DNA of 8,928 nucleotides from positions 1 to 8,928 of the forward strand of contig JASLHF010000046.1 in assembly GCA_030152275.1 (NCBI GenBank), read 5' to 3'. The notes under the pieces were generated by a model. That model was not told the origin of the DNA. It worked only from the letters and a program-made list of their open reading frames with translations, and searched no databases. The stretch's first letter is position 1; each line of letters begins with the position of its first letter. This document shows, in pieces, positions 1 through 6,016 of the stretch. This DNA comes from Acinetobacter sp. (GTDB taxonomy: Bacteria > Pseudomonadota > Gammaproteobacteria > Pseudomonadales > Moraxellaceae). The position numbers were made by a program, and so were the translations under genes.

Positions 1-662
1 CCGTGACTGCGCAAGCCCCGCTTAAGCACGCCAGCGACACTGAATGAGGCAAATGTTGTGCCGGTGTCTGATAGCCGGATGATATGATTCAGAACATTTT
101 CTTCCCACATATCCGGGTTGCACGATGGCGCAAAACCATCCAAAAACCATGCATTTACCGGAGCAGTTTTCACCATGGCTGGAAAAGCCTCATGAGCATC
201 GCCCAGCCATAAATCAATCGAAAAACGTTCGTCTGGAAAAGAAAGGCGGTGGCAGCCAGCCAGCGGCAGCGGGTACTGCGCAATCAGCTGATCGGCCAAG
301 GGCTTAAGCTCTGGCCAAGCATTTAACGCGCGGATTAAATCCGGTTTGCTTAATGGAAATTTTTCTACCGATATGGCATGCAGGCGGCTTTGGTTATTTG
401 GACGCACTTGGCGCCAGAGCTGCCACAGCGCCAAAATATTCAGTCCCGTACCAAAGCCGGTTTCTCCGACGCTGAAATAAGCATAGTCCTGCAGCTGCGA
501 CAATCGTTCCGGCAGGTCATTGCCATTGAGAAAAACGTGCCGGGTTTCCAGCAGGCCATTATCTTTAGAAAAATAAACATCGCCAAATTGCTTGGACAGC
601 GGAATATCAATGCCGTCGACAATTTGCCAGTCCAATTCGGCAGTTTGAATCGCGTCAGCCAC
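1..662 (-). CDS. mnmC: MnmC, N-terminal methyltransferase domain (partial, runs off left edge)
   Basis: The first 220 residues of the bifunctional tRNA enzyme MnmC. The family makes 5-methylaminomethyl-2-thiouridine at wobble position 34: the C-terminal FAD domain removes the carboxymethyl group and this N-terminal domain methylates the product with S-adenosylmethionine. Visible signatures are FGDVYFSKDNGLLETRHVF (residues 26-44), the SAM-binding VGETGFGTGLN (65-75), WFLDGFAPSCNPDMW (172-186) and a following AGVLKRGLR segment (210-218). The start is GTG at 662-660. An in-frame TAA lies two codons upstream, and AAGG sits seven bases before the start, so no longer N-terminus is possible. The FAD domain would lie to the left of the window, so its presence is inferred from the family. 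No clear promoter is seen in the 107-base gap upstream. Confidence 0.93.
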   Translation of the reverse strand, partial: MADAIQTAELDWQIVDGIDIPLSKQFGDVYFSKDNGLLETRHVFLNGNDLPERLSQLQDYAYFSVGETGFGTGLNILALWQLWRQVRPNNQSRLHAISVEKFPLSKPDLIRALNAWPELKPLADQLIAQYPLPLAGCHRLSFPDERFSIDLWLGDAHEAFPAMVKTAPVNAWFLDGFAPSCNPDMWEENVLNHIIRLSDTGTTFASFSVAGVLKRGLRSH

Positions 663-700
663 AGGTTAGCCTTTGTCTTAAATATTAGAGAGGGAGCTAT

Positions 701-750
701 TTAACAGCCTGCGTGATCAAAGCAGAATGCCTTGTTCAGGCAGGCGTTAA
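701..750. repeat. Interrupted inverted repeat between the YgiM-like gene and mnmC
   Basis: TTAAC and GCCTGC (701-705, 707-712, one A bulged at 706) pair with GCAGGC and GTTAA (740-750), giving an 11-pair stem around a 27-base loop. A smaller hairpin, TGCCT-TGTTC-AGGCA (728-742), uses part of the same right arm, so the two folds exclude each other. There is no T run on either side, so it is not a standard intrinsic terminator. It lies 20 bases past the stop of the upstream minus-strand gene and about 40 before the mnmC start. A role as leader structure or RNA 3' end is inference. Confidence 0.4.
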
Positions 751-769
751 ACGTAAAGAGAGAATGGAA

Positions 770-1243
770 TTACCATTGGCGCCGGCGTTTGGTGTAAACA
801 TAGCTGGCGATTAAGAAGCCCAACAGCACGCCAACAGCAATGGTCGCCGCGCCGTACAAAAACATCTGCGCGCTGCGTTCACTCTGCAGCACCTGAACTT
901 GTACGCCAAGGCTGTCATTTTTCAATTGCAGCTCTTGGTTTTGCGCTAAGGCTTCTAAATTGGCTTTTTCCAGCTGCTGCAGGCGCGAGTGCTGATCTTT
1001 GACCAGCGCTTTGATTTTAGCGTCCTGCATGACTTTATCTTTTGCCTGCTGTTCTGCCGTCAGCGGTTTATTTTCCGTCAATGCGCTATTTACTGCGCCA
1101 GCCGGCATAATTTTCGGCTTATCTGCCGGTAAGGTTTGCGGCGCAGCGGCGGTTTGCGCAGCCGGCGCGGGCGCAGATTCTACAGCCCATGCCGAAGAAC
1201 AAAGTAAAGACAGGCCCAAAATACTGGAAACAACAGAACGCAT
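770..1243 (-). CDS. Membrane-anchored coiled-coil protein, YgiM-like C-terminus without SH3 domain
   Basis: A 157-residue protein of unknown function. It has an N-terminal signal-like segment (1-20, ending SSAWA), an Ala/Pro-rich low-complexity stretch (about 21-55), a heptad-like helical region rich in Leu, Gln and Lys (about 62-122), one membrane segment (about 128-149) and a short basic tail, TKRRRQW. The order coiled coil, membrane helix with MFLYGAATIAVGVLLGF, basic tail closely resembles the C-terminal half of E. coli YgiM (SH3-domain protein family). The bacterial SH3 domain that should come first is replaced by the Ala/Pro linker. Predicted topology is periplasmic body with a cytoplasmic tail. 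The start ATG follows AAAGGATAA inside the end of yciI, only five bases past the yciI stop, so translation is probably coupled. The YgiM link is my recognition from memory, not a search. Confidence 0.8.
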   Translation of the reverse strand: MRSVVSSILGLSLLCSSAWAVESAPAPAAQTAAAPQTLPADKPKIMPAGAVNSALTENKPLTAEQQAKDKVMQDAKIKALVKDQHSRLQQLEKANLEALAQNQELQLKNDSLGVQVQVLQSERSAQMFLYGAATIAVGVLLGFLIASYVYTKRRRQW

Positions 1244-1248
1244 GTCAC

Positions 1249-1551
1249 TTATCCTTTGGGGAAAGCTTTATTGAATGGCTTTACGTCTACATGGCTGTAA
1301 ACGCCTTCTTTGAGGAATGGTTCTTCCTGCAGCCAGCTGTCCAGCGCTTCACGGCTGTCAAATTCAACAATAATGGTACTGCCGTAAAAGCCTGCTTGCG
1401 GATTTGCAGGGTCTTTCGGCATTGCGCCGGCTGCCACTAAACGGCCTTCGTCGTCCAGCTGCTGCAGTCGCGCCAAATGCTGCGGGCGGACTGCAAGGCG
1501 TTTTTCAACTGTACCTTCTTGATCTGTACACGTTACAACGAAAAATGGCAT
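1249..1551 (-). CDS. yciI: YciI family protein
   Basis: A 100-residue protein, the usual length for the YciI family (ferredoxin-like alpha/beta fold, related to muconolactone isomerase-like and YCII domains). It matches E. coli YciI along its length: EKRLAVRPQHLARLQQL (16-32), DEGRLVAAGAMP (34-45), GFYGSTIIVEF, and GVYSHVDVKPFNK at the end. The family's conserved His and Asp are His25 and Asp33 or Asp34. A hydrolase or isomerase-like activity has been proposed for the family, but the physiological substrate is not established. It sits between yciB and the YgiM-like gene in the same direction with gaps of 29 and 5 bases, so one transcript is likely. Enterobacteria also keep yciI near yciB. The ribosome site is weak (TTAGAGA about 10 bases upstream). 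Confidence 0.93.
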   Translation of the reverse strand: MPFFVVTCTDQEGTVEKRLAVRPQHLARLQQLDDEGRLVAAGAMPKDPANPQAGFYGSTIIVEFDSREALDSWLQEEPFLKEGVYSHVDVKPFNKAFPKG

Positions 1552-1580
1552 GGGAATTCTCTAATCTTTAAGCAGAAGTT

Positions 1581-2192
1581 TTATTCAGATGTTTTAAAAT
1601 ATTTACGCAATACAATAAACTGAATAATGATAAAGGAAAACATCACGATCATGTCACCAAATGCGGTGAAATCCCCCCAATATTTTCCGCCGGCATACAG
1701 ATAAGCAAAGAAAAAGTGCAGGCCTGACATGACGATGAACATGCCTGCCCAGGCATAGTTGAGTTTTTTCCAGCCTTGAGCGCTTAATTCCAGCACTGGC
1801 CCGAACAGGCGTTCTATCAGCGGTTTCTTATCTTTGCTGAAAAACGGCGACAGCAGGAAAGCGCCGGCAAACACTAAATTCAGCAGCACGGCTTTTAAGC
1901 GGATGTAAAAATCGTCGCTGAGCATTAAGGTAATGCCGCCAAAAATAACGGTCATAAACAGCACAATCCACTGCTGTTTGTCCAAACGGAATTTTTGAAT
2001 AATAAACAGCGCGCCGTAAACCACTAACATGGACATGATCAGACCGGTGGTGGCTGCCAGAATATTGTTGTTGTCGACGCCGCCGGCAGAGCCGATCAGC
2101 TGTAAAAGCGGATGCTGTGAATCTTTAGGATCTACCGTCTTATATAAATAATAGAAAATAATGAGTGGCACAAAGTCTAAAAGTGCTTTCAT
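1581..2192 (-). CDS. yciB: Septation protein A family inner-membrane protein YciB
   Basis: A 203-residue integral membrane protein of the YciB/IspZ (septation protein A) family, involved in cell-envelope synthesis and normal division; the molecular activity is not settled. The family-typical N-terminus FVPLIIFYYLYK (7-18) is present. Further hydrophobic segments lie at about 43-66, 75-91, 100-118, 145-166 and 178-196, suggesting five or six membrane passes. The GGITL segment (85-89) is present, but the KPT that follows in enterobacterial homologues reads KAV here (100-102). The C-terminal WKKLNYAWA block (141-149) is also recognisable. It is the first gene of the minus-strand cluster yciB-yciI-YgiM-like and diverges from rnm. 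No good Shine-Dalgarno sequence precedes the ATG. Confidence 0.9.
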   Translation of the reverse strand: MKALLDFVPLIIFYYLYKTVDPKDSQHPLLQLIGSAGGVDNNNILAATTGLIMSMLVVYGALFIIQKFRLDKQQWIVLFMTVIFGGITLMLSDDFYIRLKAVLLNLVFAGAFLLSPFFSKDKKPLIERLFGPVLELSAQGWKKLNYAWAGMFIVMSGLHFFFAYLYAGGKYWGDFTAFGDMIVMFSFIIIQFIVLRKYFKTSE

Positions 2193-2235
2193 GTTAGAGT
2201 ATCTGGTATCTGATCAAATAAATGACATAGTATAA
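2193..2235. promoter_or_regulatory. Short divergent promoter region between yciB and rnm
   Basis: Both genes must start transcription from about 43 bases or from inside each other's 5' end. For yciB, the minus strand has a good -10 hexamer, TATACT (plus positions 2229-2234), about 37 bases before its ATG. Its -35 would fall inside rnm near 2252-2257 and is weak. For rnm, the TA-rich block 2226-2236 is the only -10-like sequence and no good -35 is seen. The same TA-rich bases may therefore serve both directions, which is inference. Confidence 0.35.
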
Positions 2236-3090
2236 GTGATGCATGGCGTAGATTTACATACACACAGCAATATTTCTGATGGAACTTTGCCGCCAGAACA
2301 GTTAGTGCAGGCGGCCGCTGAAATCGGCATTCATACCCTTGCGCTGACAGACCACGATACCATGGACGGCTTAAACGCAGCTGAAGGCATTGCGCAAAAA
2401 TTAGGACTTCGGCTGATTTCCGGTGTCGAAATTTCCAGCCAGTGGTCGCGTCCGGCGACTAAAAAAAACTATGGCGTACATATTGTTGCGCTCAATATGC
2501 AGCATCCGGCGCCTTTGCAGGCATTGCTTGAACAGCAGAAAAACATCCGCGCCATCCGCGCCAAGCAAATTTGCGATTTGCTGATCCCGCTCATTGGCGA
2601 AGATATTTACGCCGATGTGATTGCAAAAGTTGAAGATATTCCTGACCGCGTGACCCGCACCCATATTGCCAAAACACTGGTTGAAAAAGGCTATGTCAGC
2701 CGCCCGCAGCAGGCCTTTGATAAATATATTAAAGAAGGTAAAAAAGCCTATGTGAAATTTGACGGTTTAGGGCTGCAGGAAACCATTCAGGTGATTCATG
2801 CCAGTGGCGGTTTTGCGGTGCTGGCGCATCCAACGCGCTATGATTTGTCGGCCACCAACATCCGTTATTTAATTGAGATTTTTGCCCGGTTTGGCGGCGA
2901 TGCGGTAGAGCTGCCGCCAGCGATCGAGCCTTTAGGCACACGGCAAATGGTCGACCGCATGATTGCGGAATTTGGCTTAAAAGTTTCGGTCGGCAGCGAT
3001 TTTCATGGCGGCAACATGCCGTGGATTAAACTGGGCAATATCCCGCGCGTTAAAGATGGGCAGGCCGGGATTTGGGAGAGTTTCCGTTAA
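2236..3090 (+). CDS. rnm: RNase AM, PHP-domain 5'-3' exoribonuclease (YciV/TrpH)
   Basis: A 284-residue PHP-domain phosphoesterase matching E. coli YciV along its length. That enzyme (RNase AM) trims 5' ends of ribosomal RNAs and degrades short oligonucleotides, using a cluster of divalent metals. Metal-ligand motifs are all present: DLHTHSNISDG (6-16), LTDHDT (37-42), GVEIS (63-67), HIVAL (82-86), VLAHPTRY in the second half and GSDFHGG near the end. The first codon can only be GTG at 2236 or ATG at 2239, because an in-frame TAA occupies 2233-2235. No Shine-Dalgarno sequence is seen before either. A short insertion, RPATKKNYG, precedes HIVAL relative to the E. coli protein as I recall it. 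It converges on the unknown membrane-protein gene with a 16-base gap and no terminator between. Confidence 0.93.
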   Translation: MMHGVDLHTHSNISDGTLPPEQLVQAAAEIGIHTLALTDHDTMDGLNAAEGIAQKLGLRLISGVEISSQWSRPATKKNYGVHIVALNMQHPAPLQALLEQQKNIRAIRAKQICDLLIPLIGEDIYADVIAKVEDIPDRVTRTHIAKTLVEKGYVSRPQQAFDKYIKEGKKAYVKFDGLGLQETIQVIHASGGFAVLAHPTRYDLSATNIRYLIEIFARFGGDAVELPPAIEPLGTRQMVDRMIAEFGLKVSVGSDFHGGNMPWIKLGNIPRVKDGQAGIWESFR

Positions 3091-3106
3091 AGCTGGTGGC
3101 AAGGAT

Positions 3107-4153
3107 TTATTTGAGTTCGCCTTCTTCAATCCATGGTGACGCTTTAAAACGCCGGATAGAATTGATGTAGAAATATATCAAAAGTAAGCCGAACAATAGG
3201 ATTGCCCCATCCTGTAATACCGCTGCTGCAATGCATAAGATGACAATCAAGATCCAATAAACGGCAGATCGATAAAATAATGGGTGTCTTATGGTCAGTA
3301 CGGTTTGCTGCAGATTTGGATTGTGTTTAAATTTTCGATAACGCATAAAATCGATGAAGCCTGCTAAGGCAAGTTCAAGTTTATCGAAATATGGTGTTTG
3401 AGATGAAATCTGGTAGACCTGAGCATAACTTGTGGTCATTTTTAAAAAATGTCCCTGATGGCCATCACTGCGAAAGGCTTCAACACATGTGACTTTAGGG
3501 AGATCCAAAATCAGGCGTGTTGGAATTTTATCAAAACGGATATTTGCAATTTGCGCAGCATCTACATATGCGCCAACTGTACTTAAATCATCTGTAGGAT
3601 TGAGCTGATAGATTTGAAAAATTTGGTGTGAACGTGCCAAGTAATAGACAAGCACTTGCTGTCCAATCAATTTGTCGGTTGGCTTAAGATCGAGATTTAA
3701 AAATTCATGCGGATTAAAAATTTGACCAAAGTTCACATGAAACCATTGCGGTGTTTCATGTGGATTGAGTTCTAATAACAGTGCATGTTGTTGTGATTGC
3801 CACCATGGTGTTTTAATTTGTTTGTGGTCGAGAATGATGGCATCTGAGCTGCGCACAGCCAAGTCTTTGAGATCAAGTGCGAGCTTGGGATCGATTAAAT
3901 GGCGTTGAATCCAAAAAGGAAATTTAAAAATATGCTGCTTGTTTCTGAACAAAGCATAACAGATGCATGGACTGATCATTGCCAGATAAGGCCATGAACG
4001 TGCAAGCGAATCAAAAAGCCAGCCTTGCCAAGTCATGAAACTCAATAGAACAAATATAGCGCCGCTTAAAAGCAAGAGTATTCCAAGCGTCAGCCAAAAT
4101 TTTTGAATCGGCTGCGGCGTATATTCAAAAATCCGTTTTTTAATCTTCTTCAT
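3107..4153 (-). CDS. Unrecognised four-helix membrane protein with central soluble domain
   Basis: A 348-residue protein I cannot assign to a family. A Lys-rich start (MKKIKKR) is followed by two membrane helices (about 18-40 and 53-69), a soluble region (about 70-292) and two more helices (about 296-312 and 315-331), then a short basic and acidic tail ending WIEEGELK. By the positive-inside rule the central region should be cytoplasmic. It alternates short hydrophobic strands and polar turns. Its end (HFLKMTTSYAQVYQIS, 235-250, then a helix 255-272) recalls bacterial PH-like membrane proteins, but that is a weak impression. No catalytic motif is visible. Base composition is clearly more AT-rich than adjacent genes. 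No Shine-Dalgarno sequence precedes the ATG. It lies 69 bases after the bestrophin gene in the same direction and is convergent with rnm. Confidence 0.85.
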   Translation of the reverse strand: MKKIKKRIFEYTPQPIQKFWLTLGILLLLSGAIFVLLSFMTWQGWLFDSLARSWPYLAMISPCICYALFRNKQHIFKFPFWIQRHLIDPKLALDLKDLAVRSSDAIILDHKQIKTPWWQSQQHALLLELNPHETPQWFHVNFGQIFNPHEFLNLDLKPTDKLIGQQVLVYYLARSHQIFQIYQLNPTDDLSTVGAYVDAAQIANIRFDKIPTRLILDLPKVTCVEAFRSDGHQGHFLKMTTSYAQVYQISSQTPYFDKLELALAGFIDFMRYRKFKHNPNLQQTVLTIRHPLFYRSAVYWILIVILCIAAAVLQDGAILLFGLLLIYFYINSIRRFKASPWIEEGELK

Positions 4154-4222
4154 ATTTTTATTATTTAAAGTGATCTGAATGCATTCATTATATTCAGGTA
4201 ATTATAGCTAATTATAGATAAT
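4154..4222 (-). promoter_or_regulatory. AT-rich promoter/operator-like region of the unknown membrane-protein gene
   Basis: On the minus strand this spacer carries three exact TATAAT hexamers: two inside the repeated CTATAATTA and one in GAATATAATG. No good -35 stands 16-18 bases before any of them. A perfect 12-base palindrome, TGAATGCATTCA, lies at 4176-4187, and CTGAAT (4175-4180) is inverted as ATTCAG (4192-4197). A promoter for the gene starting at 4153 is likely; which -10 is used, and whether the palindrome binds a regulator, is inference. Confidence 0.45.
4199..4217. repeat. Tandem direct repeat of TAATTATAG
   Basis: TAATTATAG occurs twice, at 4199-4207 and 4209-4217, separated by one base. 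Read on the minus strand each copy contains an exact TATAAT. It could be a duplicated -10 element or paired binding sites; chance is possible in so AT-rich a stretch. Confidence 0.5.
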
Positions 4223-4236
4223 TTATAATAAATTAT
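4218..4236. repeat. Perfect 19-base AT-only palindrome at the 3' end of the bestrophin gene
   Basis: ATAATTTAT (4218-4226), a central A, and ATAAATTAT (4228-4236) form exact inverted arms. The right part covers the last four sense codons and the stop of the bestrophin gene. All pairs are A-T and there is no proper loop, so an RNA hairpin would be weak. A double-stranded protein-binding site is equally possible. Confidence 0.5.
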
Positions 4237-5134
4237 GATCCCGCGCCTGAATGGGCGGCGGTGTCGGTTTGCCTAAGGTGCCGAGCAGTTCAATTTCAAT
4301 CGTGCGCACCATGGAATCCAGCGGCAGGTCATTGCTTTGTGTGCCAAACGGTTCTTCAATTTCAGAACTGAGCGCGTCCAGCCCTAAAAAAGTATAGGCC
4401 AGAATGCCGACCAGCAGCGGTGTGGCCAGTCCCAGCGTAGAGCCGAGGCTGAAAGGCAGCATAAAGCAGAAAAAATACACTGTGCGGTTCAGCAGCACAG
4501 AATAGGCAAAAGGCAGCGGCGTGCTGGCGATGCGGTCACAGCCAGTCTGCACCATGCTCAGCTCCATGACATGCTGGTTCATCTGAGTATAAATAATATC
4601 TGAGATTTCACCTTCTTTCAGCGCTTGCATCAGTTCCCACTGCATAAGGCTTAAGGTGTACTGCGGCGCATTGGCCTGCTGATACAGCTGTGTGACTGCT
4701 TGCGCGCTCATGCCGCTGGTTTCTACCAGCGCTGAAGGGTTGACGGTTTCATGGCGCAGGCGGTCGCGCAGCACATTGGCAAAGGCGATGACATGCTGAA
4801 TGAGCCGTTCGCGGCGCCCTTGGCTGAGCATGCGGCAATCGCGGTCAAAATGACGCGCATTGGCGATTAAAATTCCCCATAGGCGGCGCGCCTCCCACCA
4901 GCGGTCATAGCAGGCCGAGTTCTTAAAGCCCAAGAAAATGGACAGCACTACGCCGATGAGCGTGAAGCCGACCAAAGGCAGCTCTGGAAAATGAAAAACA
5001 TTGATATACGACAAGCCGCCAATTACCGCAGACAGCAGCATAACCACGCCCAGCGGCGGCAGCACTTTGGGTAAAATTGTGCCGCGCCACGAAAACAGCA
5101 GCTTAAAAACGGTGGGTTGGTCGCGCACAATCAT
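4223..5134 (-). CDS. Bestrophin-family anion channel (YneE-like)
   Basis: A 303-residue inner-membrane protein of the bacterial bestrophin family, close to the size of E. coli YneE. Members assemble as pentameric ion channels; eukaryotic ones conduct chloride, while characterised bacterial ones can differ in selectivity. Membrane segments lie at about 25-45, 53-70, 212-230 and 235-252. Family hallmarks are LGFKNSACYDRWWEARRLWG (68-87), IASTPLPFAY (202-211) and the acidic GLDALSSEIEEPFGTQSNDL block (251-270) that binds calcium in animal homologues. Physiological role in bacteria is poorly defined. It follows radC in the same direction after 66 bases but has its own promoter-like sequence there. 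No strong Shine-Dalgarno sequence is visible before the ATG. Its stop codon lies within a 19-base palindrome. Confidence 0.92.
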   Translation of the reverse strand: MIVRDQPTVFKLLFSWRGTILPKVLPPLGVVMLLSAVIGGLSYINVFHFPELPLVGFTLIGVVLSIFLGFKNSACYDRWWEARRLWGILIANARHFDRDCRMLSQGRRERLIQHVIAFANVLRDRLRHETVNPSALVETSGMSAQAVTQLYQQANAPQYTLSLMQWELMQALKEGEISDIIYTQMNQHVMELSMVQTGCDRIASTPLPFAYSVLLNRTVYFFCFMLPFSLGSTLGLATPLLVGILAYTFLGLDALSSEIEEPFGTQSNDLPLDSMVRTIEIELLGTLGKPTPPPIQARDHNLL

Positions 5135-5163
5135 GTTGATCAGATCTAGATAAATTTGGACTG

Positions 5164-5192
5164 ATCTTCATACGCGCCCAAGCCTTTGTCAA
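5164..5192 (-). promoter_or_regulatory. Probable sigma-70 promoter of the bestrophin gene
   Basis: On the minus strand a consensus -35, TTGACA (plus positions 5187-5192), is followed after 17 bases by GAAGAT (5164-5169), a modest -10 with three of six consensus bases. Transcription would start near 5157, giving a leader of about 23 bases. The -35 begins eight bases after the radC stop, so the channel gene need not depend on radC readthrough. Confidence 0.5.
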
Positions 5193-5200
5193 TATGTGAT

Positions 5201-5902
5201 TTATATAGAATTGCATGGCTGCATCAGGCCATGTTCCGCAAATGAAAAATCGCCTGCTTCAGCAATGATGCAGTGATCAATCAGACGGATTTCCAGTAGG
5301 CTGCAGGCTTGGCTGATCTGTTCGGTCAGCTGCAGATCCTGTTCGGATGGGAGCGCTTTTCCAAAAGGATGATTATGTGCAATGACCAGCGCAGTGGCGT
5401 GCTGTTCAATAGCGTAGCGCAGCAGCCGGTTGATGGAGATTTCACAGCTGTTAATCGAACCGAAAAACAGCTTTTTAAAGCTGATTTTTCTGAGATGCGC
5501 ATCTAAGCACAGCACTGCAAAAACCTCCTGAGTTTCCGCCAAAAATTCAAAGCGCAAAAAATTCATCAGTTGGTCAGAGCTTTGCAATGGCAGAGCGGTT
5601 TCTGCAAATTGTTGACGCACATACCGCTTGCCCAGTTCTTTGACCGCCATCAGCTGCGCGTATTTACTGGCGCCGATGCCGTGAAACTGGCTGAGATCCT
5701 GCAGTGCCGCATTTAAGATCGGATTTAAGCTGCCGAAATGCTGCAGCAGTAGACGTGCCAGTTCAACTGCAGAGTGCTGCTGAGAGCCGGAACGCAGAAA
5801 AATCGCCAGCAGTTCTGCATCGGATAAGCTGTGTGCGCCTTGATGCAGCAGGCGCTCGCGCGGGCGTTCCTGTTCAGGCCAATGTTTAATGGTGAAATTC
5901 AT
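5201..5902 (-). CDS. radC: RadC family JAMM-motif protein
   Basis: A 233-residue RadC (JAB/MPN superfamily) protein, full length for the family. The N-terminal half has ERPRERLLHQGAHSLSDAELLAIFLRSG-type sequence (residues 12-39) and a helix-hairpin-helix-like HGIGASKYAQL (74-84). The C-terminal JAMM zinc motif is intact: His176, His178, Ser186 and Asp189 in the H-x-H-x7-S-x2-D pattern, with Glu126 in TQEVF as the likely partner acid. Two family signatures differ from the usual: HNHPSGD reads HNHPFGK, and the PRE that normally precedes the second helix reads INR (157-159). The old DNA-repair assignment in E. coli is not accepted and the true function is unknown. It diverges from coaBC, the familiar radC-coaBC neighbourhood of gammaproteobacteria. 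The ATG has only a weak ribosome site. Confidence 0.93.
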   Translation of the reverse strand: MNFTIKHWPEQERPRERLLHQGAHSLSDAELLAIFLRSGSQQHSAVELARLLLQHFGSLNPILNAALQDLSQFHGIGASKYAQLMAVKELGKRYVRQQFAETALPLQSSDQLMNFLRFEFLAETQEVFAVLCLDAHLRKISFKKLFFGSINSCEISINRLLRYAIEQHATALVIAHNHPFGKALPSEQDLQLTEQISQACSLLEIRLIDHCIIAEAGDFSFAEHGLMQPCNSI

Positions 5903-5941
5903 GATTATTAGACTTTTTTATTATCAGTTTATTGGGATTTT

Positions 5942-5965
5942 ACCCAGAGCAATCTTGGGTCTGGG
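5942..5965. repeat. Nested inverted repeats in the radC-coaBC spacer
   Basis: ACCCAGA (5942-5948) can pair with TCTTGGGT (5953-5960, one T bulged) across a four-base loop, or CCCAGA (5943-5948) with TCTGGG (5960-5965). The repeat overlaps the proposed -35 of coaBC. It may be an operator or two alternative small hairpins; neither is followed by a T run. Confidence 0.35.
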
Positions 5966-5983
5966 CATATTTAATGCTATTGT
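5955..5983 (+). promoter_or_regulatory. Candidate coaBC promoter
   Basis: TTGGGT (5955-5960) and TATTGT (5978-5983) are 17 bases apart, and TGC before the -10 gives an extended -10 motif. Start of transcription would be near 5990, leaving a leader of about 26 bases. Both boxes are imperfect, so confidence is moderate. The start of radC faces away from the same spacer, but I see no clear minus-strand promoter. Confidence 0.4.
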
Positions 5984-6016
5984 GAGCCCCACTGCAACAG
6001 ATAGGGTAGCCTGTTC

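Noticed and set aside
378..704. Plus-strand open frame of 108 codons
   Set aside because: It lies antisense to the strongly supported mnmC frame, which carries the SAM-binding and DGFAP signatures; the protein has no recognisable features.
999..1440. Two overlapping plus-strand open frames
   Set aside because: They are antisense to yciI and the YgiM-like gene, which are supported by family motifs, a ribosome site and operon spacing.
3107..4153. Defence-system effector (membrane protein of unknown function)
   Set aside because: There is no partner nuclease, sensor, reverse transcriptase or toxin-antitoxin neighbour; membrane helices alone do not support the idea.
4199..4217. Target-site duplication marking insertion of the unknown membrane-protein gene
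   Set aside because: Both copies of TAATTATAG lie on the same side, one base apart, and no copy is found at the other end of the gene near 3091-3106.
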